Below, in pieces: positions 34,094-43,386 of a DNA stretch of 64,000 bases. Source of the DNA: Paenibacillus lupini. Its GTDB lineage: Bacteria; Bacillota; Bacilli; Paenibacillales; Paenibacillaceae. The DNA lies in assembly GCF_011761355.1 (NCBI RefSeq), contig NZ_JAASRW010000006.1:310001-374000 (forward strand). The letters are read 5' to 3'. Each line of letters begins with the position of its first letter. Position 1 is the stretch's first letter. The notes under the pieces were generated by a model. It was not told where the DNA came from, searched no databases, and saw only the letters and a list, made by a program, of their open reading frames with translations. A program made the translations under genes and the position numbers.

Positions 34094-35065
34094 CTATTCC
34101 AGCGCGTACAATGCCACCGATAAACTCGCCGCGTCGCCGACATGCTCACCAAGTCCGGCAGGCACGATCCCGCAGGCCGCAAGCGACAAGGGCAAAGCTT
34201 CACGTGTCAGCTCCTCCATGACGATTGGACGCAGCAAAGCCTCCTGTCTCGCGTATATGCTGCCGATGACGATGCGCTCGGGATTGAGCAGATCGATCAG
34301 AAGCGCAAGGCCCCTGCCGAGTTTGTGCCCTACGATGCCGACAACCTCAAGCGCCAGCGCATCTCCATCGTTTGCGGCGTCGAACACCGCTTTGGCCGTA
34401 ATGCCGTCCAGAGCGGCAGCATCCGGGCAAATCGCTGTCATTTCGCCTTCCAGAATTCGCTTCTCAGCCATGGCGCGCCCGAGCCGCGCAATGCCTCCGC
34501 CGCTACAGAACCCCTCGAAGGATCCCGCTTTCCCATACCCGACGGGACCGTCGTTCTCAAGCCTAACATGGCCTGCTTCCCCCGCCATGTCGGAAATGCC
34601 CGCGTACAGCCTGCCATCCAAAATCAGACCAGCTCCCATGCCCGTCCCAAATGTCAAAAAGACCATGTTCGATACGCCTTGTCCCGCTCCCCACCGCCAT
34701 TCAGCCAATGCGCAGGCGTTGGCGTCGTTCTGCAGCGCGACGGGCACGCCGAAGCGCTCGCGCAGCGGCGTCACTACGTCAATGCCGTCCCAGCCCGGCA
34801 GGTTCGGCGGGGACAGAACGAGGCCGCGACGGCTGTCGAGCGGCCCTCCGCAGCTAATGCCAATCGCCTGAAGCTGCCCCGTTCCCTCCGTCTTGGCCAG
34901 CAGCTCCTCCATTGCCTCACCGAACTGCCGAATCGCCTCAGCCGGCGAGTTCGGAGTCGGAAAGCTTCGTTTCGCCAGAATATCAACCTTGCCGCCTTCG
35001 GCAATGCCGAGCACCGCAGCGCATTTCGTACCGCCAATATCGAACCCTCCAAGCAGCATGCTCAT
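34094..35065 (-). CDS. ROK-family sugar kinase
   Basis: A 323-residue ROK kinase with the phosphate loop GGFDIGGTKCAAVLGIAE, a catalytic-Asp region LQNDANACALAEWRWGAG, the adenosine motif FLTFGTGMGAGLILDG and the GEAGHVRL segment. The usual zinc-binding Cys cluster of ROK kinases is reduced: only FEGFCSGGGIARLG is seen at that position. There is no DNA-binding domain, so it is an enzyme, not a NagC-type repressor. It overlaps the SIS gene by 4 bp, so a kinase-isomerase pair acting on one hexose or amino sugar is likely. Confidence 0.88.
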   Translation of the reverse strand: MSMLLGGFDIGGTKCAAVLGIAEGGKVDILAKRSFPTPNSPAEAIRQFGEAMEELLAKTEGTGQLQAIGISCGGPLDSRRGLVLSPPNLPGWDGIDVVTPLRERFGVPVALQNDANACALAEWRWGAGQGVSNMVFLTFGTGMGAGLILDGRLYAGISDMAGEAGHVRLENDGPVGYGKAGSFEGFCSGGGIARLGRAMAEKRILEGEMTAICPDAAALDGITAKAVFDAANDGDALALEVVGIVGHKLGRGLALLIDLLNPERIVIGSIYARQEALLRPIVMEELTREALPLSLAACGIVPAGLGEHVGDAASLSVALYALE

Positions 35066-35691
35066 GAGAAGAAAGCCTCCTCAAGCATCATGCAGAGCGT
35101 ATGATAAATCGGAAGATGCCGCTCTTGAATGTCCGGTGTGCCATTATAAGGCACACGGACCGTCACGTCGCAAAGCTCCTTTAGCCTGCCGCCCCCTTTA
35201 CCCGTGAGGCCGATCGTCGTCATGCCGAGTGATTGGGCCACTTGAACGGCGCGCACGACATTAGCCGAGTTACCCGACGTGCTGAACACGACAAGCGTAT
35301 CTTCCGCTCTCCCGTAACCGTACACCTGCTGCGCAAACACCATGTCTGCGGCCACGTCATTAATGTAAGCGGTCGCCAACGCACTCTGGCTGACCAGCGA
35401 AATTGCCGGAAGCGCTCCCTGCAGCCGATCTGCGATATACGCGCCTTCTTCGCCGTGAACGAGCATTTTATCCCGTTCGGAAACCGGCAGCCGGCGCTGC
35501 GACATGAAGCCCTTCATCAGCTCGCCAACGACGTGCTCGCAGTCCGCAGCGCTGCCGCCGTTGCCAGCAAGCAGCATTTTGCCGCCTTTGCGAAAGGAGC
35601 CTTCCATCATATCGAACGCCTGCCGTATCTGCTCCCTGCAAGGCTCAAGATCAGGATATTTCACAAATAGTCCGTTGAATGTTTCACTCAC
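35062..35691 (-). CDS. SIS-domain sugar-phosphate isomerase-like protein (GmhA/DiaA type)
   Basis: A 209-residue single SIS domain protein. The phosphosugar-binding segments are LLAGNGGSAADCEHVVGEL and VVFSTSGNSANVVRAV, as in sedoheptulose-7-phosphate isomerases. The Glu/His pair near the C-terminus (QERHLPIYHTLCMMLEEAF) also matches GmhA. In this operon it may isomerise an aldose phosphate made by the ROK or FGGY kinases. Overlaps the ROK gene by 4 bp. Confidence 0.85.
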   Translation of the reverse strand: MSETFNGLFVKYPDLEPCREQIRQAFDMMEGSFRKGGKMLLAGNGGSAADCEHVVGELMKGFMSQRRLPVSERDKMLVHGEEGAYIADRLQGALPAISLVSQSALATAYINDVAADMVFAQQVYGYGRAEDTLVVFSTSGNSANVVRAVQVAQSLGMTTIGLTGKGGGRLKELCDVTVRVPYNGTPDIQERHLPIYHTLCMMLEEAFFS

Positions 35692-35717
35692 TGCAATCCC
35701 TTCCTTCCATTCACAAG

Positions 35718-37076
35718 TTATTCCAACATTTGTTTCAAATGATCGATCGCTTTGACGATAAAGGACTCGCTGCCGAAGCTGCCCGATTTGAGAACGAGCC
35801 TGTAAGGCACACCACCTAGCGCCAAGCAGGAAGGCAGTCCTGGTTCAATTTCTCGCAGCAGCCGCAAGCCCGCGACGCCAAGCGCCGCGCAGACCGCTGC
35901 CGACGTCTCGCCGCCCGCGACTAGCAGCTTTCGCGCACCGGTCCACTTGGCGACTTCCACCACAACGGACGACAGTGCCTCGGATACGACGCGCGAGATG
36001 TCCGTATTACCGCTGCCAAGCTCCTTCGCAATCCGTTTCGTTTCAGCGACCTTCTCCGGTTCGTTAGAGGCATGCAGCAGAACATCCCGTCCTGCCCTCA
36101 TCTCTGCGCTCGCCAGCTCAACCAGCCGCTCCAGGTGCGATTCTTTCTCCCCCGCCTGCAGCAATAAAAGCGAATCAAGCTCGAAGGCAGCGACGCCATT
36201 GCTTCTCGCGAACGCAATTTGCGCCGCGGTCTGCGGCATCAGACTTCCGGCTGCGCACAAGATGCCAACTTCCAGGGCTGGACGCGATAATTCGACGTTA
36301 TGACTCTTTTCTATTAATCCCTCATCCCGCAATCTCGCACTTGACGTACCGCTGCCAGTCTTAACTTCACCATCCATGCTCTTCCCCGCGAGCAGCACCG
36401 CAGCTTCCTCCGACAACGCGGAACTTCCGCACAGAATCGGTTCATTCCGCGTCGCTTCAGCGATAATGCGCAGCGAATGTTGATCGCGCACGTCAAGAAT
36501 TAGATATGAACTAGTCAAACGCTGCCGGTCGATCTCCGCGCGAAGCGCGTCAGGTCCCCGCTCAATGATTTCGATAGGAACCATAGTTACGGGGCGCTCC
36601 GTCTGTTTTTGCAAAATGGATACAAGGCTCGATTCCGTCATCGGATGAACAGGATCCTGCCGGAATTCCGACTCCTCTAGCAGCTTGCCGTGGACGTAAT
36701 GCACCCCTTCGAGCGTCTTTCTTCCGTTCTTGGGAAAGCCAAGCACGACGACGGCGAACGAGGAGCCAAGCTCATCCAGCATGGCATCAAATTCCGGACC
36801 GATGTTGCCCCGGAACACCGAGCAGGTTTTATTGATGAAACGGCTGCAGCCGGCTTCCCGGAGCGCGCGCGTCGCCGCGGCCGCCTTATTGTAGGCCTCC
36901 CCCGGACTGTCTAGCCGGGAGTTCGTGTCAATGATGAGCACGTCCGGCCTGTCGGCCGCGGCCGCTGCCGGATCCCAGGATTCGAGAGGATACACGTCCG
37001 TCCGCAGGCCCGCTTTCGCATACATGATGCCTATGTCGTTAGCACCGGTAATATCATCTGCTACGATGCCGATCAT
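35718..37076 (-). CDS. Four-carbon acid sugar kinase family protein (DUF1537; OtnK/DtnK-like)
   Basis: A 452-residue kinase of the family that phosphorylates 3-oxo-tetronates, D-erythronate or L-threonate. It starts MIGIVADDITGANDIG, the family's N-terminal substrate motif; FINKTCSVFRGNIGPE, VHPMTESSLVSIL and LILDVRDQHSL follow. The C-terminal nucleotide-binding half has LLVAGGETSAAV and a GGVPYRLVLKSGSFG end. ATG 37076 is preferred; an in-frame GTG at 37094 overlaps the aldolase gene. The pair with the class II aldolase just upstream is the hallmark of OtnK-OtnC pathways. Confidence 0.88.
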   Translation of the reverse strand: MIGIVADDITGANDIGIMYAKAGLRTDVYPLESWDPAAAAADRPDVLIIDTNSRLDSPGEAYNKAAAATRALREAGCSRFINKTCSVFRGNIGPEFDAMLDELGSSFAVVVLGFPKNGRKTLEGVHYVHGKLLEESEFRQDPVHPMTESSLVSILQKQTERPVTMVPIEIIERGPDALRAEIDRQRLTSSYLILDVRDQHSLRIIAEATRNEPILCGSSALSEEAAVLLAGKSMDGEVKTGSGTSSARLRDEGLIEKSHNVELSRPALEVGILCAAGSLMPQTAAQIAFARSNGVAAFELDSLLLLQAGEKESHLERLVELASAEMRAGRDVLLHASNEPEKVAETKRIAKELGSGNTDISRVVSEALSSVVVEVAKWTGARKLLVAGGETSAAVCAALGVAGLRLLREIEPGLPSCLALGGVPYRLVLKSGSFGSESFIVKAIDHLKQMLE

Positions 37077-37081
37077 CGATT

Positions 37082-37759
37082 TCACAGCTCCCACTTCCTT
37101 CTAGGCCGATAAGCGGATCTCTCCAAGAAATCAAGCTCCGCTGTCTTCGGCAGCCGGTTCAGCGAGATGCCCGCTCCCGACGCCTCGACGACCATCCGGC
37201 ACGCCATTTCCAGGGTCTGAAGAGCCATTCGCGCTTCCTTCACGTTAACGTCATAAACGAGCACGCCGTGATTATCCAGCAGAAGTACGTTCGCCGACTT
37301 CGCTTTCTCCCGAACCGCCTCGCCGAGCGCCGCTGAACCGGGGTGATGATAGCCAACCCGGTCGATCCGCTCGAGGTAGTACATCGTCTCGACGAACAAG
37401 CTGGACGGAATTGTCTCGCCCGCGCAGGCGAGCATCGTGCTGTAGAACGGGGAAGCGTGCAGCACGGCTCCAATCTCGGGACGCTCCTCGTAGATCGCCG
37501 CATGCATCGGCACTTCCTTCGAAGGCTTCTTTCCCGTACCCTCTGGAGCAACCTGACAATTGCCGCCAAATGCCAAGGAACACTCGGCGAAATCCTCTTC
37601 GCCGAGTTCTCCTAGAAACGTTCCCGTCGCCGTGATGAGGAAACTGCCGTCATCAAGGCGTGCGCTGATATTGCCTGCATTCCCCCAAGCAAGCCCGTGA
37701 TCCATCATATACTTGCCTGCTGTGCGAAGCTCGACCACCGTCTTCTCCCGAAGCGTCAT
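37082..37759 (-). CDS. Class II aldolase/adducin family protein (OtnC/FucA-like)
   Basis: A 225-residue zinc-dependent aldolase or decarboxylase. Landmarks are WGNAGNISARL, the Glu of PSKEVPMHAAIYEE, the HxH-type ligand region AVLHASPFYS and the third His region LLLDNHGVLVY. It is a good match to L-fuculose-phosphate aldolases and 3-oxo-tetronate-4-phosphate decarboxylases; the DUF1537 kinase encoded next favours the latter. The stop codon lies inside the 5' end of that kinase's frame, and only one base separates it from the GH38 gene before it, so all three are tightly coupled. Confidence 0.87.
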   Translation of the reverse strand: MTLREKTVVELRTAGKYMMDHGLAWGNAGNISARLDDGSFLITATGTFLGELGEEDFAECSLAFGGNCQVAPEGTGKKPSKEVPMHAAIYEERPEIGAVLHASPFYSTMLACAGETIPSSLFVETMYYLERIDRVGYHHPGSAALGEAVREKAKSANVLLLDNHGVLVYDVNVKEARMALQTLEMACRMVVEASGAGISLNRLPKTAELDFLERSAYRPRRKWEL

Positions 37760-37760
37760 C

Positions 37761-40193
37761 CTATTCGAGCTCCCATTCGAGCATGCTCGTTTCCGTTACC
37801 GGAAGGTCGGCATTTACCGGGATGCGGAAAGTCTTGATGTCCGACGGGTTGAAGTCTGCGCGGATGACCCGGTTCCACTTCGGCAGCTTGATCTCCGCCG
37901 ACGTCGCCCGTTTGTCGGTCTCATAGCAGCGCACGATCAGATCGTCGTTGTCCTCCGCTTTCTTGATTGCGCTCACAATGATATTGTCCTTGTCTACGGA
38001 GACGAACGAATCGGTTTGCGGCAGCTTGCCTTCGTGGAAAGTCTCGATAACCGCGACTGGCTTGCAATTCAGCTCCGAAGCACGACGCGCCGTGCCAGCT
38101 TGTTCCCATGTGCCTTCATGAGGAAGCAGCGAATAATTAAAATGCTGGATGCCTTGGTCGATAAACGAATATTCCCCGTCCGCATTCGGCACATAAGGGT
38201 CATGATGCGCGTAGATCGGGCTGCGCAGAACCGTAAGCGCCATTTCCTTGGCATGCATGCTGTAGCTGTATTTGGCGTCGTTTATCAGGCTAAGGCCGTA
38301 CACGTCGTTCGTCGCCTGCACAATGCCCGTATAATCGACCCAATTTTGGCCCGGCTCTTCTTCACCGTTATGCTCACGTTCGATCGTGCCATAAGGAATC
38401 TCATAGGTTTGCTTGCTGAAAATAACGTTAACCGGAAAGACGAGCTTGAGCATCTTGAACTTCTCCCGCCAATCTACTGTTACACTGACATCAATCTGCT
38501 TACTGCCTGGATACATCGCGAAATCCTGTACCAGCTTCGAGCTGCCATATTCACTGACGACGCGGATAACGGATTTGACCGGTCCATGCTCGATGCGCAG
38601 CACCTTCGTCGCCTTGAATGTTTCGGACGGCCCGTTAAAATGAAGTACGTCATGGCTCCACGTATCGGACGTATCCTCGATGACGACCGGTCTCGCGCCG
38701 TCCTTCATCACCTCGAAATTCAGCTTTTTGTCCTTCAGGCTCTTGATGAAGCCCGTGCTTTTGTCGAATTCAAGACGCATCAGATCGTTCTCCAGCACAA
38801 GGTCACTGGCCGTAATCTGCTCTCCGACCGGCTTGATCGAAGCCGATTCCTTCACAAGCTTGTAGAGGCGATAGCCAAGCGGCGGCAGATCCGCCATAAA
38901 GCTCAGCCGGTACCGGCCGCGCGCCGCAGCCTGCGACTTCACCGTTTGGAACGGCACCGGGTTACCGGCATCATCAAGCAGCACGCTGGAATCCTTCATG
39001 CCGCCGACCTCCAATTCCACGTTAACCCGGCTCTGCCACGCATGCGGATTGAAGACAACAATCGGATGCATGGACTCGTCCTGCTCGATGCCGATATTCC
39101 ACGACAGCGACTGCACAGCATAGTTCAAAGAGCGGTCTGCAATTGCCATCGCTTCGCCAAACAGGTAACGAGCATCGTCGTATGCAGCTTCCAGGCTTGT
39201 GCCGGCCAAAATATCATGGAACTGGTTGAACAACACGTTCTTCCAAGCTCGGCTGAGGTCGGCGAGCGGATAAGGCTGGCCTGTGACCCAAGAAGCGAGC
39301 GCTGAGAACTTCTCCGCTGCGATTAAGCGGTTCTCCGCCTGGCGGTTCCATTGCTTGATGCCTGAATGCGCGGCGTAGCAGCCGCTCGCGTGATGCTGCA
39401 GGTCGTCATGCACCACCGGGAACGACAAGCCTGACTTAACCATATCGTCGAAATATTGGTCCGGCGTCGCGAATTCAAGCTTCGGCAGGTCGGCTTCGTC
39501 GTTCATTCTGCGTATGCTTGCGATGTTCTCCTTTGTTGGTCCACCGCCATGATTGCCAACACCGTAGAACAGCATTAGGTCGTTCAGCGGTTCCTTGAAT
39601 TCCCCGAGGCAGCGGCGCACGTGATTTTCCAAGTCCTTGCCCCAAGACAAATATTCATACATAATGCGGAACGTCAGCACTTTAGAGCCATCGTCAGACT
39701 GCCACCAGAATGTCCGGCCGGGAAGCCCTTTCTCGTTAGGCATCGGACGCATCATGACATAGTAGTCCATACCGCTTTTCTTCAAAATCTGCGGCAGCAT
39801 GCCGTTATGCCCAAAGCTGTCGACGTTATAACCGACCCTGGCCGTTACGCCGAACTTCTCCTTGAAGTAGCGCTGGCCGTATAAGCCTTGACGGACGAAG
39901 GATTCGCCGCTCGGAATGTTGCAGTCGGGCTGAATCCACCAGCCGCCAACGATATTCCAGCGTCCTTCGGACACGCGCGCTTGAATCTCTTTGAACATGT
40001 CAGGATCATTGTTCTCAATCCATTCGTACATCGCAGCCGAGCTCGACGTGAAAATGAAATCCTCCGATTCCTTCATCCGGTCGAGCGCGGAGCGGAACGT
40101 CGCTTTCGCTTCCTGGAAGCCTTCCTGCCATTGCCATAGCCATACCGGGTCCAAATGTGCATTGCCGATCATATAAAGCTTCTTGTTTTTCAT
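37761..40193 (-). CDS. GH38 alpha-mannosidase
   Basis: An 810-residue cytoplasmic family-38 glycosidase. The zinc-site start GNAHLDPVWLWQW, the second metal/nucleophile segment GYNVDSFGHNGMLPQIL and HHASGCYAAHSGIKQWNRQ are all present. They are followed by a helical domain and a beta-rich C-terminal half with DTWSHDVLHFNGP. Members hydrolyse terminal alpha-mannosides, sometimes phosphorylated ones. There is no signal peptide, so the substrate must be imported, presumably by the CUT1 transporter of the same operon. ATG 40193 follows AGGAGATG. Confidence 0.93.
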   Translation of the reverse strand: MKNKKLYMIGNAHLDPVWLWQWQEGFQEAKATFRSALDRMKESEDFIFTSSSAAMYEWIENNDPDMFKEIQARVSEGRWNIVGGWWIQPDCNIPSGESFVRQGLYGQRYFKEKFGVTARVGYNVDSFGHNGMLPQILKKSGMDYYVMMRPMPNEKGLPGRTFWWQSDDGSKVLTFRIMYEYLSWGKDLENHVRRCLGEFKEPLNDLMLFYGVGNHGGGPTKENIASIRRMNDEADLPKLEFATPDQYFDDMVKSGLSFPVVHDDLQHHASGCYAAHSGIKQWNRQAENRLIAAEKFSALASWVTGQPYPLADLSRAWKNVLFNQFHDILAGTSLEAAYDDARYLFGEAMAIADRSLNYAVQSLSWNIGIEQDESMHPIVVFNPHAWQSRVNVELEVGGMKDSSVLLDDAGNPVPFQTVKSQAAARGRYRLSFMADLPPLGYRLYKLVKESASIKPVGEQITASDLVLENDLMRLEFDKSTGFIKSLKDKKLNFEVMKDGARPVVIEDTSDTWSHDVLHFNGPSETFKATKVLRIEHGPVKSVIRVVSEYGSSKLVQDFAMYPGSKQIDVSVTVDWREKFKMLKLVFPVNVIFSKQTYEIPYGTIEREHNGEEEPGQNWVDYTGIVQATNDVYGLSLINDAKYSYSMHAKEMALTVLRSPIYAHHDPYVPNADGEYSFIDQGIQHFNYSLLPHEGTWEQAGTARRASELNCKPVAVIETFHEGKLPQTDSFVSVDKDNIIVSAIKKAEDNDDLIVRCYETDKRATSAEIKLPKWNRVIRADFNPSDIKTFRIPVNADLPVTETSMLEWELE

Positions 40194-40264
40194 CTATGAA
40201 TTTCATCTCCTATTAAACGAGTGTTATATATTGGACTGCAGAACGCCGGCAGATTCAGCCGCCG

Positions 40265-41185
40265 TTAAAGAACGAACCTGCCTGCTTCGCCTGCGCTGCA
40301 CACGAAGCTTTCCATTTTTCCAATGACGGTGCGTTTGACTGCTTCGCGGCCAATTGCTAGACGATCAGGGGCCAGCGACATACATTCCAAGTTTGACATC
40401 CGTTCCTCGCGGCCGAGGGCTGCCAGCAAAGACAGCTCCAAGTCGGTAGCGATATTGACTTTGCTCACGCCCCCGCCCGGAAGACGGAACGCTTGCTGCA
40501 TCATTTCTGCCGGAACACCCGAACCGCCGTGCAATACGAGATGAACTGGCGTTAAGGCGCGGATAGCCGCTAGGCGTTCATAGTCGATTTTCGGCAGCTT
40601 CACGTTGTAGACGCCATGCGCCGTTCCACAGGATACAGCCAGCGCGTCGACGCCGGTCAGACGGACAAATTCCTTTGCTTCCCGCGGATCGGTATAAAGC
40701 TCCTCATCCTTATCGGTCTCAACAAAGTCCGTCGTGCCGATCATGCCAAGCTCGGCTTCGACCGACACGCCTTTCGCGTGAGCGTACTCGACGACTTCCT
40801 TGCTGTCCTTCACGTTTCCGTCAAACGGCTTCTCGGACGCGTCGATCATAACTGATGTAAAACCAGCATCGATCGCCTCCGCAATCGTCGCCAGCTCCTT
40901 CGTATGGTCAAGATGGAGGACCACGGGCACGGTAATGTTCAGCTTGCCGACTTGGCTGTAGAACTCATCGCCGAATTCCGCCGGCGTAATGCCGTAACGG
41001 ATCAGCTCCTTATGCGAGATTTGTACGATAATGGGCGATTTCGCTTCTTGGCCGGCCTGAAGCACGGCAGCAATCATCGGCGTGTAACGCGGCGAGAACG
41101 AACCGATCGCAAATCGCCCAGCCTCCGCGAATTCCAGCGCCTTCTTCAGCGTAATGACGTTGTGTGGTTTGGTTTGGTTATTCAT
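40265..41185 (-). CDS. Class II fructose/tagatose-bisphosphate aldolase family protein
   Basis: A 306-residue zinc-dependent ketose-bisphosphate aldolase. Catalytic and metal residues are seen in VVLHLDHTKE (Asp and His), EAELGMIG (Glu), CGTAHGVY (His) and LHGGSGVP (His and phosphate loop); VNIATDLE binds the second phosphate. It would split a ketose phosphate into triose phosphates, giving this operon an exit to glycolysis. It could equally act on sedoheptulose bisphosphate or a branched sugar. ATG 41185 follows AGGAG. Confidence 0.9.
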   Translation of the reverse strand: MNNQTKPHNVITLKKALEFAEAGRFAIGSFSPRYTPMIAAVLQAGQEAKSPIIVQISHKELIRYGITPAEFGDEFYSQVGKLNITVPVVLHLDHTKELATIAEAIDAGFTSVMIDASEKPFDGNVKDSKEVVEYAHAKGVSVEAELGMIGTTDFVETDKDEELYTDPREAKEFVRLTGVDALAVSCGTAHGVYNVKLPKIDYERLAAIRALTPVHLVLHGGSGVPAEMMQQAFRLPGGGVSKVNIATDLELSLLAALGREERMSNLECMSLAPDRLAIGREAVKRTVIGKMESFVCSAGEAGRFVL

Positions 41186-41243
41186 ATAATTCCTCTCCTT
41201 ATCTATGTCTCTGTCCGTTTTTTGTTTATTTCGATTATTTCGA

Positions 41244-41951
41244 TTATTTTGTTTGTTTCATTGCCACGGCCGCCGCGATCGTTTCCGCTACGCGCTTCAT
41301 GCCAAGCTCCGGGCTTGTCAGGAACCGTTGCCGCTCTTGCGGAGAGAATCGTTCCACGACCCGGGCCATCGACGCCTGCGCCAGCACAACAACGTCCGTT
41401 TCGGAAACCAAGCGGCGCAGCGTTTCGGCCAACTCGTTATCATGGCCGTCCTTATCGCCGGCGAGCAGCATCGAATAGGCCGTCGAAGCAACGACTGATA
41501 CAAGCTCAACCTTCTTGCCAGCTTGCTCCGCTTTGGCGCGCAGCTGTCGCTGCGTTGGCTCAAGCGTCGTCGCAAGCGTCGCGGCGACGCCGATTCTGGA
41601 GGCCGCGCCTACGGCAAATTCCGCCACGGCTTCGTCAATGCGGACGATTGGCACCGCAAGCTCGGGTTGCACCTGGGCGCAAAGCTCGCCGATTGACGAG
41701 CAAGCGTTCAGGATGCAGTCGGCGCCAAGGCGCTCGGCGATTCGGGCATATTCGCTCCAGCGCCCGTGAACCTCCTGGATGCTGCCGCCATTTGCCGCCA
41801 GCTGAGGCAAGATGGAGTCGTCGACCAGATTGACGATTTCAATGCCCGGCATCTGCGCCAACGCAAGTGATTTAAGCGGCTCCACCGTCAGCGGCGTCGT
41901 ATGGATAATGGCTAGTTTGCTGCCGGACCAATCCGTTCTGCTATCTCCCAT
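41244..41951 (-). CDS. Asp/Glu/hydantoin racemase-family protein lacking the second catalytic Cys
   Basis: A 235-residue two-lobed protein of the aspartate/glutamate racemase superfamily. The first Cys motif is intact (CILNACSSIGELC), but the position of the second reads VVLAQASMARV, with no Cys. One-Cys members include isomerases and decarboxylases, so racemisation is doubtful. ATG 41951 is chosen because AAGGATG precedes it by 7 bp; the stop codon of the preceding kinase lies inside that ribosome site. Confidence 0.75.
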   Translation of the reverse strand: MGDSRTDWSGSKLAIIHTTPLTVEPLKSLALAQMPGIEIVNLVDDSILPQLAANGGSIQEVHGRWSEYARIAERLGADCILNACSSIGELCAQVQPELAVPIVRIDEAVAEFAVGAASRIGVAATLATTLEPTQRQLRAKAEQAGKKVELVSVVASTAYSMLLAGDKDGHDNELAETLRRLVSETDVVVLAQASMARVVERFSPQERQRFLTSPELGMKRVAETIAAAVAMKQTK

Positions 41952-41957
41952 AAACAA

Positions 41958-43328
41958 TCATCCTTTCTTCATTGCGGCCATCGCCGCGTTCAAATCCGGG
42001 TATGCACCCGTCACTGCCGCCGCATGCACGGCTGCGCCGAAGGCCGCCTCCTCCTTCGCCTCCGCCAAATGCAACGGCAGGTTCATACGCTCGCGAAGCA
42101 GCCTTTGCATGACGGGATTGCGGCGAATGCCATTGCCGGAGCCCGCGGCGCCGGTAACGGTGGCCAAAAGTCGTTCCGGTATAACATGTACGAAACCCAT
42201 CAGCTCGTCGACGATGCCCGTCAGAACAGCTGCCGCAAAATGCCCTGGCGTAAAATTGTCCGGACCAATCCCTGCGGCATGTCCTAATCCATTCGGGTCG
42301 TTCCGCGTACCGTAAAACTGCGTGTCGAAACGGAGCTGGCCAAGACCGTTTTCAAGCGCCTGCCCGGCCATCTCGTTCATCCGCTCGAAAATCAGAGCAT
42401 CGTCCATCTCGGCATCGCAAAACGAGAGGCAAACCGCTTTGAAGAACTGCTCCAGCAGCGCGTACGACTTGCCCCCGCTGAGCGGCGCCCCGACGAGCAG
42501 GCAGCCGCCGCCCGGAAACGGACGCGTCTCCAGTCCGGCAACTTCCTCGTGGCTTTCCGAGAACAAGGATATTTGCGATCCTGTGCCAATGTTGACGAGC
42601 AGCGTCCCTTCCAGCTTCGGTACGGCACCGATGAAGCTTGCCTGATTGTCGCCGATGGCGCAGGCAACCACTTTGCCGTCCGACGTTGTGCCCGCGATGC
42701 CGTTCTCCTTGCAAATCGGAGGCAGAATGGCTGCGTCTATCCCTGCCCGAGCGACTGCAGCCGCATCGAAAGCCGTAAGCCGGTTCGAGAAAATGCCGAG
42801 GCTGGCTGCATTGGAAGGATCCATGATGGGAACCACCGCCCCCGTCAGCTTCATGGCGACATAATCGCCGATTGTACAGAGGAATGCTGCTTCCTCCGGC
42901 ACTTCACCGTTCAGCGCGTTGTAATAATGCGTCGCGAGACCAAATCCGCTGCTCATTGAATAGCCGGTTAATTTGCTGAGATACTCAACATACGAATCCT
43001 TGCCTTGCTTCAAAGACAAATCGCCGCGCCCATCCTGCCACGTATAAAGCGGACTTACGCTGCGACCTGCCCGGTTGACGTACAGCATACCGTGCATCTG
43101 GCAGGAAATGCCGATTGCGCTCACGTCTTTCCAATAGGGCTCGCAGCCTGCGATCAACTCGCGTACGGTTGCCACAATGCGTTCCGGCTCCTGAATCCGT
43201 TCCCAGCTTCGCTTGCTCCGAAGCTCGGAGTTATTCACTTTCGTTACCACGCTAACCGTCTCACCGGATGCCGAAGCAATGACCACACCGATAGAAGTCG
43301 TGCCAATATCAATACCTGCCATATACAC
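41958..43328 (-). CDS. FGGY-family carbohydrate kinase, sedoheptulokinase-like
   Basis: A 456-residue FGGY kinase. The phosphate loop is MAGIDIGTTSIGVVIAS. The segments ISCQMHGMLYVNRAG and PLYTWQDGRG resemble sedoheptulokinases. The nucleotide-binding region includes ACAIGDNQASFIGAV, LVNIGTGSQISLF and TGAAGSGNGIRRNPVMQRLL. The start GTG 43328 sits in a hairpin that also holds the ribosome site (43327-43361); ATG 43322 is possible. This is the second FGGY kinase of the operon, so two ketoses or polyols are probably phosphorylated. Confidence 0.88.
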   Translation of the reverse strand: MYMAGIDIGTTSIGVVIASASGETVSVVTKVNNSELRSKRSWERIQEPERIVATVRELIAGCEPYWKDVSAIGISCQMHGMLYVNRAGRSVSPLYTWQDGRGDLSLKQGKDSYVEYLSKLTGYSMSSGFGLATHYYNALNGEVPEEAAFLCTIGDYVAMKLTGAVVPIMDPSNAASLGIFSNRLTAFDAAAVARAGIDAAILPPICKENGIAGTTSDGKVVACAIGDNQASFIGAVPKLEGTLLVNIGTGSQISLFSESHEEVAGLETRPFPGGGCLLVGAPLSGGKSYALLEQFFKAVCLSFCDAEMDDALIFERMNEMAGQALENGLGQLRFDTQFYGTRNDPNGLGHAAGIGPDNFTPGHFAAAVLTGIVDELMGFVHVIPERLLATVTGAAGSGNGIRRNPVMQRLLRERMNLPLHLAEAKEEAAFGAAVHAAAVTGAYPDLNAAMAAMKKG

Positions 43329-43361
43329 GATTTCGCGAACCCCCTTTGGTGGTTAAATCGT
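43327..43361 (-). promoter_or_regulatory. Hairpin that covers the ribosome site and start of the second FGGY kinase gene
   Basis: Minus-strand ACGATTT (43361-43355) pairs with AAATCGT (43333-43327), with an inner AACC/GGTT pairing. The GGGGG ribosome site lies within the loop region and the GTG start within the closing stem. It could lower or switch translation of this kinase. Confidence 0.5.
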
Positions 43362-43386
43362 AATCCCCTGAGCCAGTCAGAATCGA

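Noticed and set aside
34094..35065. ROK protein as a NagC-type repressor
   Set aside because: There is no N-terminal helix-turn-helix; the protein begins at the kinase phosphate loop.
37713..39305. A 530-codon open frame on the plus strand
   Set aside because: It lies wholly antisense to the GH38 gene, has no ribosome site, and its translation is Arg/His/Leu-rich with no recognisable motif: a shadow of a long GC-rich gene.
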